Assembly (NCBI GenBank): GCA_964510785.1
Contig: CAZECM010000007.1
Span: forward strand, 1 to 64,000
Direction: 5' to 3'
Length of the DNA stretch: 64,000 nucleotides
Source: JAAYZM01 sp964510785
GTDB lineage: Bacteria; Actinomycetota; Actinomycetes; Actinomycetales; Cellulomonadaceae
Part shown: one piece after another, positions 38,811-47,058 of the stretch
Position numbering within the stretch: position 1 is the stretch's first letter
Layout of the letters: every line of letters begins with the position of its first letter
Made by a program: the position numbers and the translations under genes
The notes under the pieces: generated by a model
What the model saw: the letters and a program-made list of their open reading frames with translations, nothing else
Database searches by the model: none
What the model was told of the DNA's origin: nothing

Positions 38811-41489
38811 ATGCCAGCGCGAGAGGGGACGACGGAGCAGCAGGACGGCGCTCGGCGGGAGCACGTCGTCGTCGCCGAGGTCTCGGTACCGCTGCAGCGC
38901 CAAGGGCGCCCCGCCGTCCGCCACTCGACCCGCCCCGACCTCGTGGACCGCGTGGTCGAGCTGGCACGCACGGGCCGCGGCACGCTCGTCGTCGGTGACG
39001 CCGGCGTCGGCAAGACGCACCTCGTCAACCTCGTCGTCCCGCAGCTCACGCGTGGCGGCGCCCGCGTCGTCACGATCACGGCCACCGCCGCTCGCCGCGC
39101 CATGCCGCTCGGCGCCCTCGAACCGCTCCTCGGGGACGTCGACCTCCTGGGCGCGAGCGCAGCACGCACGGCGGCCTCCCTCATCGAACGGCTCGATGCC
39201 GTGCCCGACGACGACGGCGAGCTCCCGCTGCTCGTCCTGCGGATCGAGAACGCCCACCTGCTCGACGAGGCCTCGAGCCAGGTCGTCGAGTGGCTCGCAC
39301 GTCACGAGCCCGTCGTCCTGCTCGTCTCGACCCGTCGCTCGGCCGCCTCCTGGTCGCCGTGGCTCGAGCTGTGGCGCGACGACGTGCTCGAGCGCATCGA
39401 CATCGAGCCGCTCGACTTCGCCCAGACGGAGAGCCTGCTCGTCGCGGAGCTCGGCGGGCCCATCACGGCCGACACGGCGCACCGGTTGTGGCGCCTGACG
39501 GGTGGCAACGTCTTCTACCTCGCCGAGCTCGTCCGGGACCTGCGTCACAGCGGGGACCTCGCGCGCTCCGACGGGGTGTGGCTCTGGCAGGGGATCGCGG
39601 GCACGAGTCGCCGGCTGCTCGACGTCGTCGCCCACGACGTCTCGTTCGTGTCCGACGACGTGCGCTCGCTCCTCGAGGAGATCGCGCTCGGCGGGCCCCG
39701 CCCCCTCCAGGTCGTCCTGGACCACCATCCCCGCTCCGCCGTGCAGGAGCTCCTCGCCCTCGGTCTCGTGTCGCGCAGCGAGGACCAGCCCGAGGGTGGG
39801 CCGAGCGAGGTCGTGCTGCGGATCACCCACCCGCTGTACGGGGACGCGGTCGCGTCCCACACCTCCGCCCAGCGCCAGCGCGAGGTGCTGCAGAGCGCCG
39901 TCGCGTCCTACGTCGCGCGCGTCGGCACACCCGACGACCTGCTGCGCTGGGTCAACCGGGCGCTCACCCACGGCGTCCCCGTGCCCGTGCACGTGCTGCG
40001 CGACGGCTACGAGGCGGCCATGGAGCGGCTCTCGCGGCCGACCGCCGTCGCGTTCGCCGCCGAGATGATCCGCCTCCACGCGATCGACGGCGGGACGGGC
40101 CCGCGCGCCGACGCCGTCCGCGTCGAGCTCTTGCTGTGCCGCGGCGAGGCGTGGCGGCACTTCGGCAGCCGCGAGCTCGCGCAGCACGACGTGCGGGAGG
40201 CGCGCGAGATCCTGGCGCAGGGGCCCGTCGACGAGGAGACCATCGCGCTGACCGTGCGCGCCGACGTCCTCGAGGCGCACATCGCCCACTACCGGGGCGA
40301 CGACCTCGACACCGCGCTCGCCGTGCTCGACGAGGGGCTGGCCCGGGTCACGGCGCTCGACACGCCCGCGGCCCGGACCGGGACCACGCGGCTCGTGCGC
40401 GAGCGGCTGACCGTCCTCGGCTGGGCGGGCCGCGTGCGCGAGTCGCTCCCGGGGCTCCTCGCCGAGCTCGAGAACCCGGAGGACGAGACCGACGTGGTCG
40501 CCCTCGTCGGCCCCGCCATCACCGGGCTCGCGATGCTGGGCCGCTTCGGCGAGGTCGACGCGCTGGGCCGCCGGTACCTGCCCGCGGCGGTGCGGGCGGC
40601 GAAGACCTATCGCTGGGGGCCGAGCGACATCATCTTCGCGACCTACGCCTCCCGGGTGTGGCGCGGCGAGGCTGCCGGCGTCGAGATCGAGCGGCTCTAC
40701 GGCAAGGGCATGCCGGGCACCGTCGACTGGACCGGGCTGCACATCCGCCGCGGGTTCGACGCGATCGCGAGCGGGGCATGGACCACGGCCCGCGCGGAGC
40801 TGCGTGCCGCGAACGTCCGGGTGCGCACCCTCGACGTGGGCGGCTTCGCCCGGTTCACCCTCGCGGCCGAGGCGCTCGCCGCCGCCGCCGGCGGTGACCC
40901 GGTCGCCGCGCACTCCCTCGTCGCGCAGGCCAGGGAGATGCCGGTGCGCAGCGGTGGTTGCGTCGAGCTGCAGGTCGAGCTGACCCACGTCGACACGATG
41001 ATGTGGCTGCGCGACCCGATGGCGCTCACGGCCGCGCTCGACCTTGCCGGGAAGGCGCGGAACGAGGGGCTGTGGCGCATCGAGCTCGAGGCGCTGCACC
41101 GTGCCGTGGTCGTGGACCGGGGCACCCGTTCCGCCGAGCACCAGGCCGTGCTGCGCCGGGCCGAGAGCCTCGCCGAGCGCGTCGAGGGGCCTCGGGCCGG
41201 CTTCCTCCGGGACCACGTGCGGGCGATCGTCGCGGGAGACGTCGACCTCACCCGGATCGCCGAGCGCGAGCTCAACCGGGCTGGGCTGTGGCTGCCACCC
41301 TTGGGCCCGCTCGCGAGCCTCACCGCCCGGGAGCAGGAGATCGCCTCCCTCGCCGCGGGCGGCATGACGAGCCGCGCGATCGCCCAGCGGCTCACGCTGT
41401 CCGTCCGTACCGTCGACTCGCACCTCGCGCGCGTGTTCGCGAAGCTCGGCGTGCACTCCCGTGAGGACCTCGCAGGCATCCTGCGCTGA
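38811..41489 (+). CDS. LAL-type LuxR-family transcriptional regulator with AAA ATPase domain
   Basis: 892 aa. Walker A GDAGVGKT (62-69) and LLVLRIENAHLLDEA (Walker B-like) define an N-terminal STAND/AAA domain; about residues 300-800 are TPR-like helical repeats (ELRAANVRVRTLDVGGFARFTLAAEALAAAAGGDPVAAHSLVAQA). The C-terminal LuxR HTH is complete: LASLTAREQEIASLAAGGMTSRAIAQRLTLSVRTVDSHLARVFAKLGVHSREDLAGIL. Large ATP-binding LuxR (MalT-like) activators bind ATP and an inducer to oligomerise on direct repeats. It is divergent from the sheath operon and is the obvious candidate activator of the eCIS regulon (inference from position and from the repeat-like promoter element). Start ATG 38811 has only a weak GAGGA site. 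Confidence 0.9.
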   Translation: MPAREGTTEQQDGARREHVVVAEVSVPLQRQGRPAVRHSTRPDLVDRVVELARTGRGTLVVGDAGVGKTHLVNLVVPQLTRGGARVVTITATAARRAMPLGALEPLLGDVDLLGASAARTAASLIERLDAVPDDDGELPLLVLRIENAHLLDEASSQVVEWLARHEPVVLLVSTRRSAASWSPWLELWRDDVLERIDIEPLDFAQTESLLVAELGGPITADTAHRLWRLTGGNVFYLAELVRDLRHSGDLARSDGVWLWQGIAGTSRRLLDVVAHDVSFVSDDVRSLLEEIALGGPRPLQVVLDHHPRSAVQELLALGLVSRSEDQPEGGPSEVVLRITHPLYGDAVASHTSAQRQREVLQSAVASYVARVGTPDDLLRWVNRALTHGVPVPVHVLRDGYEAAMERLSRPTAVAFAAEMIRLHAIDGGTGPRADAVRVELLLCRGEAWRHFGSRELAQHDVREAREILAQGPVDEETIALTVRADVLEAHIAHYRGDDLDTALAVLDEGLARVTALDTPAARTGTTRLVRERLTVLGWAGRVRESLPGLLAELENPEDETDVVALVGPAITGLAMLGRFGEVDALGRRYLPAAVRAAKTYRWGPSDIIFATYASRVWRGEAAGVEIERLYGKGMPGTVDWTGLHIRRGFDAIASGAWTTARAELRAANVRVRTLDVGGFARFTLAAEALAAAAGGDPVAAHSLVAQAREMPVRSGGCVELQVELTHVDTMMWLRDPMALTAALDLAGKARNEGLWRIELEALHRAVVVDRGTRSAEHQAVLRRAESLAERVEGPRAGFLRDHVRAIVAGDVDLTRIAERELNRAGLWLPPLGPLASLTAREQEIASLAAGGMTSRAIAQRLTLSVRTVDSHLARVFAKLGVHSREDLAGILR

Positions 41490-41547
41490 GGTCGGCGCTG
41501 GGGTCGGCGCTGGGGCTGGCGCCGGTTCCGGGGCTGGCGCTGGGGGC
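41490..41547. repeat. degenerate 12-bp tandem repeats after the regulator gene
   Basis: Units of the form GGTCGGCGCTGG / GGCTGGCGCCGG / GGCTGGCGCTGG follow directly after the regulator's stop codon: two exact GGTCGGCGCTGG units, then diverged copies interrupted by GTTCCG. Simple-sequence expansion is the likely origin. Confidence 0.6.
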
Positions 41548-41752
41548 GCACTGCCCTGCGGCGACCCCGTGATCGTCTGATTGGCAATCGTGTGCGGGCT
41601 AGGTCCCGGCGTGCGGCGACAGGCCGGTTCGGGTCTGCCGCCGGACAGCTCCCGTGGTCCCACGGGGCCGTGACACACCGACTCCGAACAAGTTCACACT
41701 GGTTCGAACGGGGGACTTGCATACTCGCCACGGAAGGCGCACACTAGTTCCC

Positions 41753-41793
41753 GACGGTACGCATCGCCTGCCCCCTGCGCGGTGCGTACCGTC
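41753..41793 (+). terminator. rho-independent terminator downstream of the LuxR regulator
   Basis: GACGGTACGCA (41753-41763) pairs perfectly with TGCGTACCGTC (41783-41793), the stem extends inward by TCGC/GCGG (with one G-U), and TTTATCTTT follows on the plus strand. It is the only hairpin in the window with a clear T-tract. It lies 264 nt after the regulator stop. Confidence 0.75.
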
Positions 41794-42023
41794 TTTATCT
41801 TTGCCCGGCCACGGCCCTCGGAGCTCGATCTCGTCCGGCACCTGGTGCCCGGTCGTACCCGGCCCAGGTACCTGGTCCCGCCCGGCCCGGTGCCCGTCCC
41901 GAGTGTGGCTCGAGCCCCCGGAACCCCGGAGAACCGGGCATTTCGCCCGGTGCCACTCCGAGCCCACCGCGTGAGTCCCCGCACTCTCGGCGTGGCACCG
42001 CGCACGGCCGCGCACGAGACGCC

Positions 42024-42029
42024 TACCGT
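42024..42029 (+). promoter_or_regulatory. -10 box of leaderless transcript for the 1548-aa protein
   Basis: TACCGT followed by exactly 6 nt and GTG 42036, the same geometry as seven other genes in the window. AGGAG also overlaps the region, so initiation at ATG 42048 remains possible. Confidence 0.5.
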
Positions 42030-42035
42030 GCAGGA

Positions 42036-45000
42036 GTGAGCCTTTCCATGCGCGGGACCGGCCCCGAGGGGCCACCCGCCGCCGACGACGTGCGGGAGTC
42101 CCCCGTGGTCGTCAGCGCACCCCACGTGAGCGAGCTCGTCGCTGCATCGGTCGTGGACTGGCGGGGGGCGCTCGTCGCGCAGTCCGGGAGCTCGTCGCTC
42201 TCCGACATCGCCCTCCTCGGTGACGCGAGCCTCGACTTCTCGACGGCGCACCCCTCGGGAGTCGCGCAGCTCTTCGCGGGACGGCCCACGCGACTGTCCA
42301 ACCTCGTGCGCGAGGGCGCGGCGCTGTCGACCGCGCGCCGTCGTGCCCGCGCCGTCTCGCAGCGTGCCGACGACTATTCCCAGCGGTTCGGCGTCGCCCC
42401 GACGTTCCTCGCGATCGGCGTCGCGACGTGGACGGAGCGGGTGCGCGACGAGCCCGAGGCCACGGACGACGATGTCGACGCGCTCGCTTCCGCGACCCGT
42501 GGTCCCGACGATGCAGCGGGCGGGCGGGTCGGCCCCGCCGAGGCGGACCTGTCGCGAGACCCGGGCGCCTCGCGTGACGGTCGGGAGCCGAGCACCGAAG
42601 AGCGCGCACCGGCGACGCGCACCCGTCGCGCACCGGTGCTGCTCCGACCCGTGACGTTGCAGCCGCGAGGCTCGGGTGCCGCGGACTACGAGCTCGTCCT
42701 CACACCGACCCTCGAGGTCAACCCGGTCCTCGCGCGCGCCTTGCGCGCTCACGGCGGACTGGTCGACCCGATCGGCCTCGCGCGCGGCGCCTTCACCGGC
42801 ACGGGCTTCGACCCGCGGCCCGCCCTCGATCGCCTCGCCCAGCTCGGTCGTGCCGTCCTCGCCGACTTCTCGCTGACCGACTCGCTCGTGCTCGGCGTCT
42901 TCGGGCACCCCGCCCAGGTGCTCGTGGAGGACCTCGACGAGCTCGCCCCCGGGCTCGCCCGGCACGAGGTCGTCGCGGCGCTCGCGGACGACCCGCGGTC
43001 CCGCTCCGCCCTCGCGCTGCCCATGCCCGAGCCGTTCGTCGGCGACCGCGACCCTGGCGACGAGCGGGGGATCGGGGACCTCGACCCCGCCCAGCAGCAC
43101 GCGCTCGACGTGGTCGCGACGGGCGCGCACCTCTTCCTCGACGCCCCACCGGGGGCGGACACGACGACGACGGTCGCCGCGCTCGTCGCCGACGCCGCCG
43201 CATCCGGGCGCACCGTGCTCTACGTCCCCGGGCACCGCAGGGCCGCCGTCGCGCTCGCCGAGCGGCTGGCCGCCCTCGGGCTCGACGACCTCTTGCTCGA
43301 CGTCGCGCCGAACGCGGGCTGGCGCACCGAGGTGTGCCGCCGACTCCTCGGTGCGATGACCCTCGAGCAGCGCCCGCTCGACGTCACGGCGATCACGCGC
43401 CGCCGCGAGCAGCTCGTCGCGCGCCGTGAGCAGCTGCGCGGCTACGTCGACGCCCTGCACGTGGTGCGCGAGCCCTGGGGCTGCTCGGCCTACGACGCGC
43501 TGCAGGGTCTCGCTCGGCTCACCGCGCCCCGCCCCGCACCACAGACGAGGGTGCGGCTCGGCGCCGACGTCGCGCGGGCGCTCGCCGGGGACCGCCGCAG
43601 CCAGGTCGCGGGCGAGCTCGTGCGGGCCGCCGAGCTCGGGGCGTTCGAGATCCAGCCGAACTCGACCCCGTGGTACGGCGCGGACCTGAGCTCCGCCGAG
43701 GCGGCGGCCGAGGTCGTGACGCGCCTCGAGCGGCTCGTCGAGTCGGGCCTGCCGGCCTGGCAGCAGCGTGCGGCCGACGTCGCCGCCCACACGGGCCTGA
43801 CGCCGGCCGCGACCATCGACGCGTGGGGCGAACAGCTCGAGATGCTCTCGGGCGTGCGGGCCTCGCTCGACACCTTCCAGCCCATCGTCTTCGAGCGTTC
43901 GGCCGCTGACCTCGTTGCCGCGACCGCGAGCAAGGAGTGGCGCGAGGCTCACGACGTGCAGCTCAGCTCGGTGCACCGGCGCCGGTTGCGCAAGCAGGCG
44001 AAGGACATGGTCCGGCCAGGGCGCCCCGTCGCGGACCTGCACGCCGCGCTCGCCCAGATCCACCGGCAGCGCGAGGTCTGGCAAGCGCACTGCCCCGCCG
44101 GCGGCTGGCCACGGCTGCCCGAGGGGCTCGCCGAGATCGAGGCGGAGTACGCCGCGGTACGTGCCGACGTCGACGTCCTCGAGCAGGTGCTCACGACCAC
44201 GCCGGGCGGTGGTGGGCTCGCCTCGCTCGCGGCCGAGCAGCTTGCCGACCGGCTCCGCCGACTCCTGGCTGCCCGATCCGCCCTCGACGTGCTGCCCGAG
44301 CGGACCCGGCTCGTACGGTCGTTGCTCGACGCGGGGCTCGGCGAGCTGCTGACCGACCTGGCCACGCGGCGGGTGCCGGCACCCCTCGTCGCGGCGGAGC
44401 TCGACCTCGCGTGGTGGACGGGGGTGTTCGAGGAGATCATGCGGGCCGAGCCGTCGCTCGCCGGCTTCGACGGGGCACGCCTGACGGGGCTCGCCGCCGA
44501 GTATCGCGAGCTCGACCTCGAGCACGTCGCCCATCTGCCCGAGCCCGTGCGTGCCGCCGTCGTCGGCCGGGTGCAGGGCGTGCTGCGCGCGCACCGTGAG
44601 CAGGCCGAGGCGCTCTTCGCCGAGCTGGTCGAGGAGAGCATGGTCTCGCTGCGCGACACGGTCGAGCGGTTCGGCGAGGTGGCGCGACACCTGCGTCCCG
44701 TGGTCGCCGCGGCACCGATGCTCGTGCCTCACCTCGTGCCCGCGGCCCGCACGGTGGACCTGCTCGTCATCGACGCGGCCGACCATCTTGCGCTCGAGGT
44801 CGCGCTGCCCGCGATCGGACGCGCCCGCCAGGTCGTCGTCGTCGGCGACTCGAAGTCCGCGAGCGGTTCCGCCGTGCGTGCCCTCGCCGGGGTGCTGCCG
44901 CACGTGCCGCTGCGCGTCGGAGACACCCGACGGGACCCGCACCTGACCGCGTTCCTCGCCTCCCACGGCTACGAGGGCGTGCTCGAACCGGTCCCGCTGC

Positions 45001-46682
45001 CGCGCGCCGAGCCGCTCGTCGGCTTCGACGTCGTCGACGGCACGGGGATGCCCGATGCCGCCACGGGTGCCGTCGGATCCACCCGGGCCGAGGTCGACCA
45101 GGTCGTCGAGCTCGCCCTGACGCATGCCGTGACGCGGCCCGAGGAGTCGCTCGCCGTCGTGACGGTGTCCGCCGAGCACGCCGACCGGGTGCGTGACGCG
45201 CTGCTCGCCGAGGTGCGGGACAACCCGGCGCTCGCCGCGTTCTTCGACACCGGGCGCAGCGAACCGTTCGTCGTCACCGACCTGCACGGTGTGGCCGGCC
45301 TGCGGCGCGACGCCGTGGTGCTCTCGGTGGGTTACGGGCGGACGCCGCACGGTCGCGTGCTGCACGCGCTCGCGCCGCTCACCACGGCGGGCGGGGACGC
45401 GCTGCTGCTGTCCGCTCTCGCTGCGACCCGCCACCGTCTCGACGTCGTCGCGGCCTTCCGCGGGTCCGACCTCGACCCCGACCGGTTGCGCGGGCCCGGT
45501 TCGCGGCTCCTCGCGGACCTGCTGGTCTTCGCCGAGGAGCGTGCCGTCGGGGCCAGGGCCGACGCCGAGCCGCAGTTCGAGGTGGGCGACGACGTCGTCG
45601 ACCGGCTCGTCATCGACCTCGCCGAGCGGTTGTGGCGCGCCGGACTCATCGTCGAGGTGGGTCACGGCCTGCCGGGTGGGTTGCGCATCCCGCTCGTCGT
45701 CGGCCACCGCGACCTGCCCGACCGCTTCCTCGTGGCCGTCCTGACCGACGACGGCGACTACATGGGCGAGCCGAGCGTGCGCGTGCGCGACCGCCAGGTG
45801 GCCGGGCGGCTCGAAAGGCTCGGCTGGGTGGTGTCGCGGGTGTGGTCCGCCGCGGCCTTCCTCGACCCGCAGGCCGAGGCCGAGTCGATCGCGCGCCTCG
45901 TTCACGAGTCGGCTGACCGCGCTCTTGCCGCCGAGCCCCGCCGGGCGACGGCCGGAACGCCTCCCCGGGTGAACGTCGATGCCGACGGTGAGCGCGACGA
46001 CGAGGACGGTGAGACTGCGGCGGCTGGCCTCGACCCCGACGCGCCCGCGGCCGCCCGCACGGGTGCTGGCCCCGTCGCCGGTGCCGGTGCAGGTGTCGAC
46101 GCTGACTCACACTCCGACTCCGCAGCGCGCGGTCCTGCCGTCGCGTCCCCGTCGACGGCGAGCGTGCCCGTCGCCTTCCAGGCCGATGTTCCCGACGGGG
46201 GTCGGCCCGCGTTCGACGAGATCGTCGCCGGGACCAGGAGCGAGCCTGCGGGCGCGGCACCCATCATGCCGACCGTGTTCAGCCCGGTGACGTCGGCACC
46301 GTCGGCCCTGTCGACCCCGTCGGTGTCGACACCATCGACGTCTGGTCCGGTCGCCCCGCAGCCCACGCGCGAGGTCGAGCAGCCCACACTTCGTGTCGAG
46401 CAGCCCACGCTCGACGTGGCGCTGCCTTCGGGCGCCACGTCGTCGGCGATCACTCCCGCGCCCCCGCGGACCTCGCCCCGCCCCCCGCTGGCGCGTGGAC
46501 TGCCGATCGCGGCGTACGGCGACGACGAGCTCGACCTCCTCGCGCACTGGCTCGTCTCGGACGGGCTCGGCCGCGACGAGGAGTCTCTCGAGGCGGACCT
46601 GCGCACGGAGCTCGGCATCACCAAGCGCGGCAAGCGCGTCGACGCGGTGCTCTCCGCCGTCGCCCGCCGCGCGTTGAGCTGA
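42036..46682 (+). CDS. 1548-aa superfamily I helicase/MTES_1575-type nuclease homologue with degraded active sites
   Basis: The order of parts follows actinobacterial DUF4011-like SF1 helicase-nuclease proteins: N-terminal region, helicase domains, C-terminal endonuclease-like domain, Ala/Pro-rich linker, small C-terminal helical domain (LDLLAHWLVSDGLGRDEESLEADLRTELGITKRGKRVDAVLSAVARRAL). The P-loop reads APPGADTTTT (370-379), with Thr376 where lysine belongs. The Walker B reads LLVIDAADH (909-917), with Ala914 for Glu. The C-terminal helicase segment VTDLHGVAGLRRDAVVLSVGYGR replaces the usual VQG-ERD, and LSALAATRHRLDVV replaces VAITRARERL. The nuclease-like LRIPLVVGHRD...FLVAVLTDDGDYM lacks the D...ExK residues. 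A pseudo-enzyme is therefore likely; role unknown. GTG start chosen from the -10 geometry. Confidence 0.8.
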   Translation: MSLSMRGTGPEGPPAADDVRESPVVVSAPHVSELVAASVVDWRGALVAQSGSSSLSDIALLGDASLDFSTAHPSGVAQLFAGRPTRLSNLVREGAALSTARRRARAVSQRADDYSQRFGVAPTFLAIGVATWTERVRDEPEATDDDVDALASATRGPDDAAGGRVGPAEADLSRDPGASRDGREPSTEERAPATRTRRAPVLLRPVTLQPRGSGAADYELVLTPTLEVNPVLARALRAHGGLVDPIGLARGAFTGTGFDPRPALDRLAQLGRAVLADFSLTDSLVLGVFGHPAQVLVEDLDELAPGLARHEVVAALADDPRSRSALALPMPEPFVGDRDPGDERGIGDLDPAQQHALDVVATGAHLFLDAPPGADTTTTVAALVADAAASGRTVLYVPGHRRAAVALAERLAALGLDDLLLDVAPNAGWRTEVCRRLLGAMTLEQRPLDVTAITRRREQLVARREQLRGYVDALHVVREPWGCSAYDALQGLARLTAPRPAPQTRVRLGADVARALAGDRRSQVAGELVRAAELGAFEIQPNSTPWYGADLSSAEAAAEVVTRLERLVESGLPAWQQRAADVAAHTGLTPAATIDAWGEQLEMLSGVRASLDTFQPIVFERSAADLVAATASKEWREAHDVQLSSVHRRRLRKQAKDMVRPGRPVADLHAALAQIHRQREVWQAHCPAGGWPRLPEGLAEIEAEYAAVRADVDVLEQVLTTTPGGGGLASLAAEQLADRLRRLLAARSALDVLPERTRLVRSLLDAGLGELLTDLATRRVPAPLVAAELDLAWWTGVFEEIMRAEPSLAGFDGARLTGLAAEYRELDLEHVAHLPEPVRAAVVGRVQGVLRAHREQAEALFAELVEESMVSLRDTVERFGEVARHLRPVVAAAPMLVPHLVPAARTVDLLVIDAADHLALEVALPAIGRARQVVVVGDSKSASGSAVRALAGVLPHVPLRVGDTRRDPHLTAFLASHGYEGVLEPVPLPRAEPLVGFDVVDGTGMPDAATGAVGSTRAEVDQVVELALTHAVTRPEESLAVVTVSAEHADRVRDALLAEVRDNPALAAFFDTGRSEPFVVTDLHGVAGLRRDAVVLSVGYGRTPHGRVLHALAPLTTAGGDALLLSALAATRHRLDVVAAFRGSDLDPDRLRGPGSRLLADLLVFAEERAVGARADAEPQFEVGDDVVDRLVIDLAERLWRAGLIVEVGHGLPGGLRIPLVVGHRDLPDRFLVAVLTDDGDYMGEPSVRVRDRQVAGRLERLGWVVSRVWSAAAFLDPQAEAESIARLVHESADRALAAEPRRATAGTPPRVNVDADGERDDEDGETAAAGLDPDAPAAARTGAGPVAGAGAGVDADSHSDSAARGPAVASPSTASVPVAFQADVPDGGRPAFDEIVAGTRSEPAGAAPIMPTVFSPVTSAPSALSTPSVSTPSTSGPVAPQPTREVEQPTLRVEQPTLDVALPSGATSSAITPAPPRTSPRPPLARGLPIAAYGDDELDLLAHWLVSDGLGRDEESLEADLRTELGITKRGKRVDAVLSAVARRALS

Positions 46683-46743
46683 CCCTCCGTCGCTCGCCGC
46701 GCGCTGGGCTGACTCGCCGCCACTGGTAGAGCGGGCGGTGCGA

Positions 46744-46749
46744 GACAAT
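46744..46749 (+). promoter_or_regulatory. -10 box of leaderless transcript
   Basis: GACAAT ends 6 nt before GTG 46756. No Shine-Dalgarno sequence. The hexamer differs from TANNNT in its first base. Confidence 0.45.
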
Positions 46750-46755
46750 GGCACC

Positions 46756-47013
46756 GTGATCTCGCCCGTCCCACCCGCCTCGACCCCCCGACGCCGGGAG
46801 CGCCGCCGCGTCGTGCGACCGGCCGGTGGACCCGGCGCATCGGTTCCGGCAGCGATTGTCGATGCCACGGAGTCTCCCGGCGAGCCCGGGCGCGACGCCG
46901 CCGATCCGCTCGTTCCTCGACGTGCGGCCGATGACTCGTCCGTCGGCTGGCACGAGTCCGACGACTCGAACGACGAGCGCCTCCGCCGCGACGTTCCGCC
47001 CCACTGGGCCTGA
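46756..47013 (+). CDS. small conserved actinobacterial hypothetical protein
   Basis: 85 aa from GTG 46756; an in-frame ATG-less extension begins 18 bases earlier and is not favoured because of the promoter geometry. Arg/Pro-rich N-terminus (PASTPRRRERRRVVRPAGGPG), acidic C-terminus ending in WHESDDSNDERLRRDVPPHWA. The NDERL...PPHW ending recurs in small proteins of related actinobacteria as I remember them. No domain is recognised. It could be a small regulatory or nucleic-acid-associated protein. Convergent with the HNH gene. Confidence 0.65.
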   Translation: MISPVPPASTPRRRERRRVVRPAGGPGASVPAAIVDATESPGEPGRDAADPLVPRRAADDSSVGWHESDDSNDERLRRDVPPHWA

Positions 47014-47058
47014 CGCACGCGTCGCAGCTCACGGACGCGAGCTTCGCCGTCGCGTAGC

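Larger units (their letters stand above)
41490..42035. other. 546-bp intergenic region
   Basis: After the 12-bp repeats, nothing gene-like was seen on either strand; the long minus-strand frame running through here is a shadow of the next gene. It contains a strong terminator hairpin (41753-41793), and a TACCGT box (42024-42029) placed 6 nt before the next start. Confidence 0.6.

Noticed and set aside
8097..41489. Prophage
   Set aside because: No terminase, portal, capsid, integrase, holin or lysin genes; all phage-like genes belong to a contractile tail, and an AAA+ and DUF4157 protein are present, as in eCIS.
41490..41547. CRISPR-like repeats
   Set aside because: Units are 12 bp, adjacent and degenerate, with no spacers and no cas genes.
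38763..41678. 971-codon open frame on the minus strand
   Set aside because: It is antisense to the LuxR regulator, whose Walker A and HTH motifs are clear. The frame is Arg/Gly/Asp-rich, typical of a shadow in very high-GC DNA.
41694..45905. 1403-codon minus-strand open frame
   Set aside because: Shadow of the 1548-aa helicase-like gene; low-complexity Gly/Arg/Val translation without any motif.
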